NCBI GenBank assembly: GCA_032622095.1
Contig: CP136068.1
Coordinates: 164,133,465 to 164,197,464, forward strand
Length of the DNA stretch: 64,000 bases
Direction of reading: 5' to 3'
Source: Siphonodentalium dalli
Lineage: Eukaryota > Mollusca > Scaphopoda > Gadilida > Siphonodentaliidae
The stretch's first letter is position 1, and each line of letters begins with the position of its first letter. This document shows positions 62,569-64,000 of this stretch, piece after piece. Both the position numbers and the translations under genes were made by a program. Under the pieces are notes generated by a model that made no database searches, was not told the origin of the DNA, and was given only the letters and a program-made list of their open reading frames with translations.

Positions 62569-62868
62569 GAAATATGTCTATCCAAATGTAATTCGCGAAC
62601 TATGAACGAATGTTGTACAAGCTCACATCTCATTCCCCGAACTATCCGTTACTTATTCATAAAAGTCATATTATGCTACACGCGAAACGGAGATAACTTT
62701 TGGGGAATCCAGAGTCCAAAACGGATCGAAATCGCCCTGTTCCAGAAAAGTCGTTCATTTTGTTTTCACTTTTTGAAAAAGGCTCCAATATTTCAACCAA
62801 AACTTTTGGACTTAGAACATTATTTTTTTCTCAGTCAAGTGAAAAGAGCTCTTCAAAATAATTCCGCT

Positions 62869-62899
62869 TATATATATAATATATATTATCTATATATAC
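62869..62899. repeat. TA-rich alternating tract
   Basis: This is an imperfect TATATATAATATATATTATC-type stretch with self-complementary potential. It has no further assignable role. Confidence 0.6.
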
Positions 62900-63891
62900 G
62901 CCAAAAATTTGTCACTCCCCTCTCTCCTTCCTCCGGCTACCCCATCCCCCGTGGGATGGAACCTACCTCCGATTCGAATACACCCGTCTTGCCGCGGACC
63001 AGTCTCAATCGTCTACCATAGAACTGATAGAACGCCCGTCGAATTCCAACAATCATTTCCAGAGTGGTATATTGGTATGAGTTTATATCGGAGCCGTTAT
63101 AAAGCAAATAACTTGGATTTTAATATAAACCCACCTATTCGTAAATTGTGTAGCCCATGGTGTGTGGTAAATTATCATTTTATCGTGTAGAGTGTGTCAT
63201 GAGCTATCTGCGTGCGTGCATTTCACTTTTGTATTTTCTTTCGCATCTTCAACGCATTGCATATCATATACAACCAAACAAAATACAAACATTACATTAA
63301 TTTGGTCAAACAAGCCTTCGTTATACGGTGTATATTTCTACTAACGTAATGACGACGTATAGCCAATTATTCCGTTTGCGATAACAACGATAAACACATA
63401 GAAACATGCAAACATCATCAGTTTCGTAAGATCAATTTGTATATTGTTATAAACCGTAGTATACTGCTGATAGACATTCAATTCTTTCCGTGAGTATATG
63501 TCTGCCGAATTGGAAATGACTCCTTTTATACTTTCGCAAACTAAAACACCACTGATAGTTTCGTACTCCGTCATTTAAGTCTTGTCAAAAAAGCAAACGT
63601 GAAACAACCGCTCATTATTCCTACCATAAAGGAATCTACTTATAGAGAACGCTCTTTTCTGTTCGATTACGTTCAAACTATTTGTGTGTTGTTGTTAATC
63701 ACTCATTATATTCTTCGGACCGAACGTTCATTAAGCGCGCTTCATGTTATATATGCGAAAACCGACCCACGTGTTTATTGTTTTATATCCGATTCAATAA
63801 CACATTTTACATTATCTTTAGTTTGGTATTATTCGTATTTGATGATTAAAATACACCAAAACATGTTAAAAATAAAAAATACAAAAAGATA

Positions 63892-63972
63892 ATTTGACGG
63901 GATTCGAACTCACGTCGCAATAAAACACAAACTGAAGGTTTGACGCTCTCACCTCTGGGCTACGCACTGCGC
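63892..63972 (-). pseudogene. tRNA-like sequence (tRNA pseudogene or SINE head)
   Basis: On the minus strand there is an A-box-like TAGCCCAGAGGTGAGAGCG (63944-63962), a 5-bp hairpin CAAAC..GTTTG (63928-63942) at the anticodon-arm position, and a B-box GAGTTCGAATCCC (63899-63911). The spacing is tRNA-like with a long variable region. The acceptor arms do not pair (CAGTGCG against CAAATTA), the T stem is imperfect and the base before a possible TTC anticodon is not T. A functional tRNA is therefore unlikely. A tRNA-derived SINE promoter or a decayed tRNA gene fits better. Confidence 0.5.
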
Positions 63973-64000
63973 TGTTAATTTATAAGAAAATATATTAGTA

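Larger units (their letters stand above)
60154..64000 (+). mobile_element. Element D: type-D array and type-2 tail, 3' end outside window
   Basis: It starts ATACTGGACAC after an (ATT)n run that follows the CTAG of element C. It contains one full 1734-bp unit, a 681-bp partial unit and a tail from 62569 on. No 3' hairpin plus CTAG was found before the window end, so the element is probably cut by the window. Its start lacks the ATACTTCC palindrome, although a head with that palindrome lies at 61665 inside it. Its assignment as a separate mobile element is therefore inference from the parallel with A-C. Confidence 0.5.
62569..64000 (+). repeat. Type-2 tail of element D (incomplete)
   Basis: The first few hundred bases share phrases with the start of tail C (62712-62785 against 56631-56700). 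The rest is AT-rich with a TA-dinucleotide stretch and a tRNA-like sequence at the end. A 139-codon frame at 62602-63021 is composed of low-complexity and tail-family sequence; the related part of tail C is not open in a matching way, so I do not call it a gene. In 63200-63890 I see nothing recognisable. Confidence 0.55.

Noticed and set aside
62602-63021. 139-codon frame, the longest in the window
   Set aside because: The translation shows no domain, and part of the DNA is tail-family sequence whose relative in tail C is not open in a comparable way. The end of the frame runs through a TA-rich stretch.
63892-63972. Functional tRNA gene
   Set aside because: The acceptor arms do not pair, the T stem has a mismatch and the anticodon loop lacks the usual T before the anticodon.

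Overview
This window looks like repeat-rich, AT-rich nuclear DNA of a eukaryote. I see no convincing protein-coding gene, rRNA gene or intact tRNA gene. The style of the repeats points to an invertebrate, and a marine one such as a mollusc is plausible. These repeats are divergent copies of phrases like 'agagttatggccctt' and 'ctgaaatttggta', with Helentron-like ends, (ATT)n tracts and MITEs. The assignment rests on general familiarity only and is weak.

Almost everything can be read as a chain of related, non-autonomous rolling-circle (Helentron/Helitron2-like) elements, all in + orientation. Each has a 5' end made of a palindrome starting ATACTTCC. Each 3' end carries an inverted copy of that 5' sequence, then a short perfect hairpin, then CTAG. 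Insertion is between T and T inside (ATT)n tracts. The striking feature is that most carry long tandem arrays whose unit starts exactly at the element's 5' terminus.

Layout: 1-899, the end of an older 'type-D' unit. 900-2952, a short element with two stacked 5' heads and a 3' end at 2952. 2967-4686, a single type-D unit ending in a 211-bp head. 4687-32473, element A: 18 full units of 1383 bp, a 653-bp partial unit and a 2240-bp tail. 32488-50595, element B: 11 full units of 1383/1384 bp, the same 653-bp partial unit and a 2238-bp tail about 99% identical to that of A. 50598-50808, a solo 211-bp head. 50809-60139, element C: 4 full units of 1248 bp, a 649-bp partial unit and a 3690-bp tail holding two MITEs. 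60154 to the window end, element D: one 1734-bp unit, a 681-bp partial unit, then a tail that runs out of the window and holds a tRNA-like sequence near its end.

The units of A/B and C are homologous to each other and more distantly to D. All three share a 5' head or palindrome and a GC-rich motif 107-138 bp before the next unit start. Arrays A and B differ from each other by at least 11 fixed single-base differences, yet each is almost perfectly uniform internally. This indicates recent amplification or homogenisation after A and B separated. No Rep/helicase gene is present, so any mobility would depend on an enzyme made elsewhere. All open reading frames are short, and those in the arrays recur only because the DNA repeats; I regard none as a gene.
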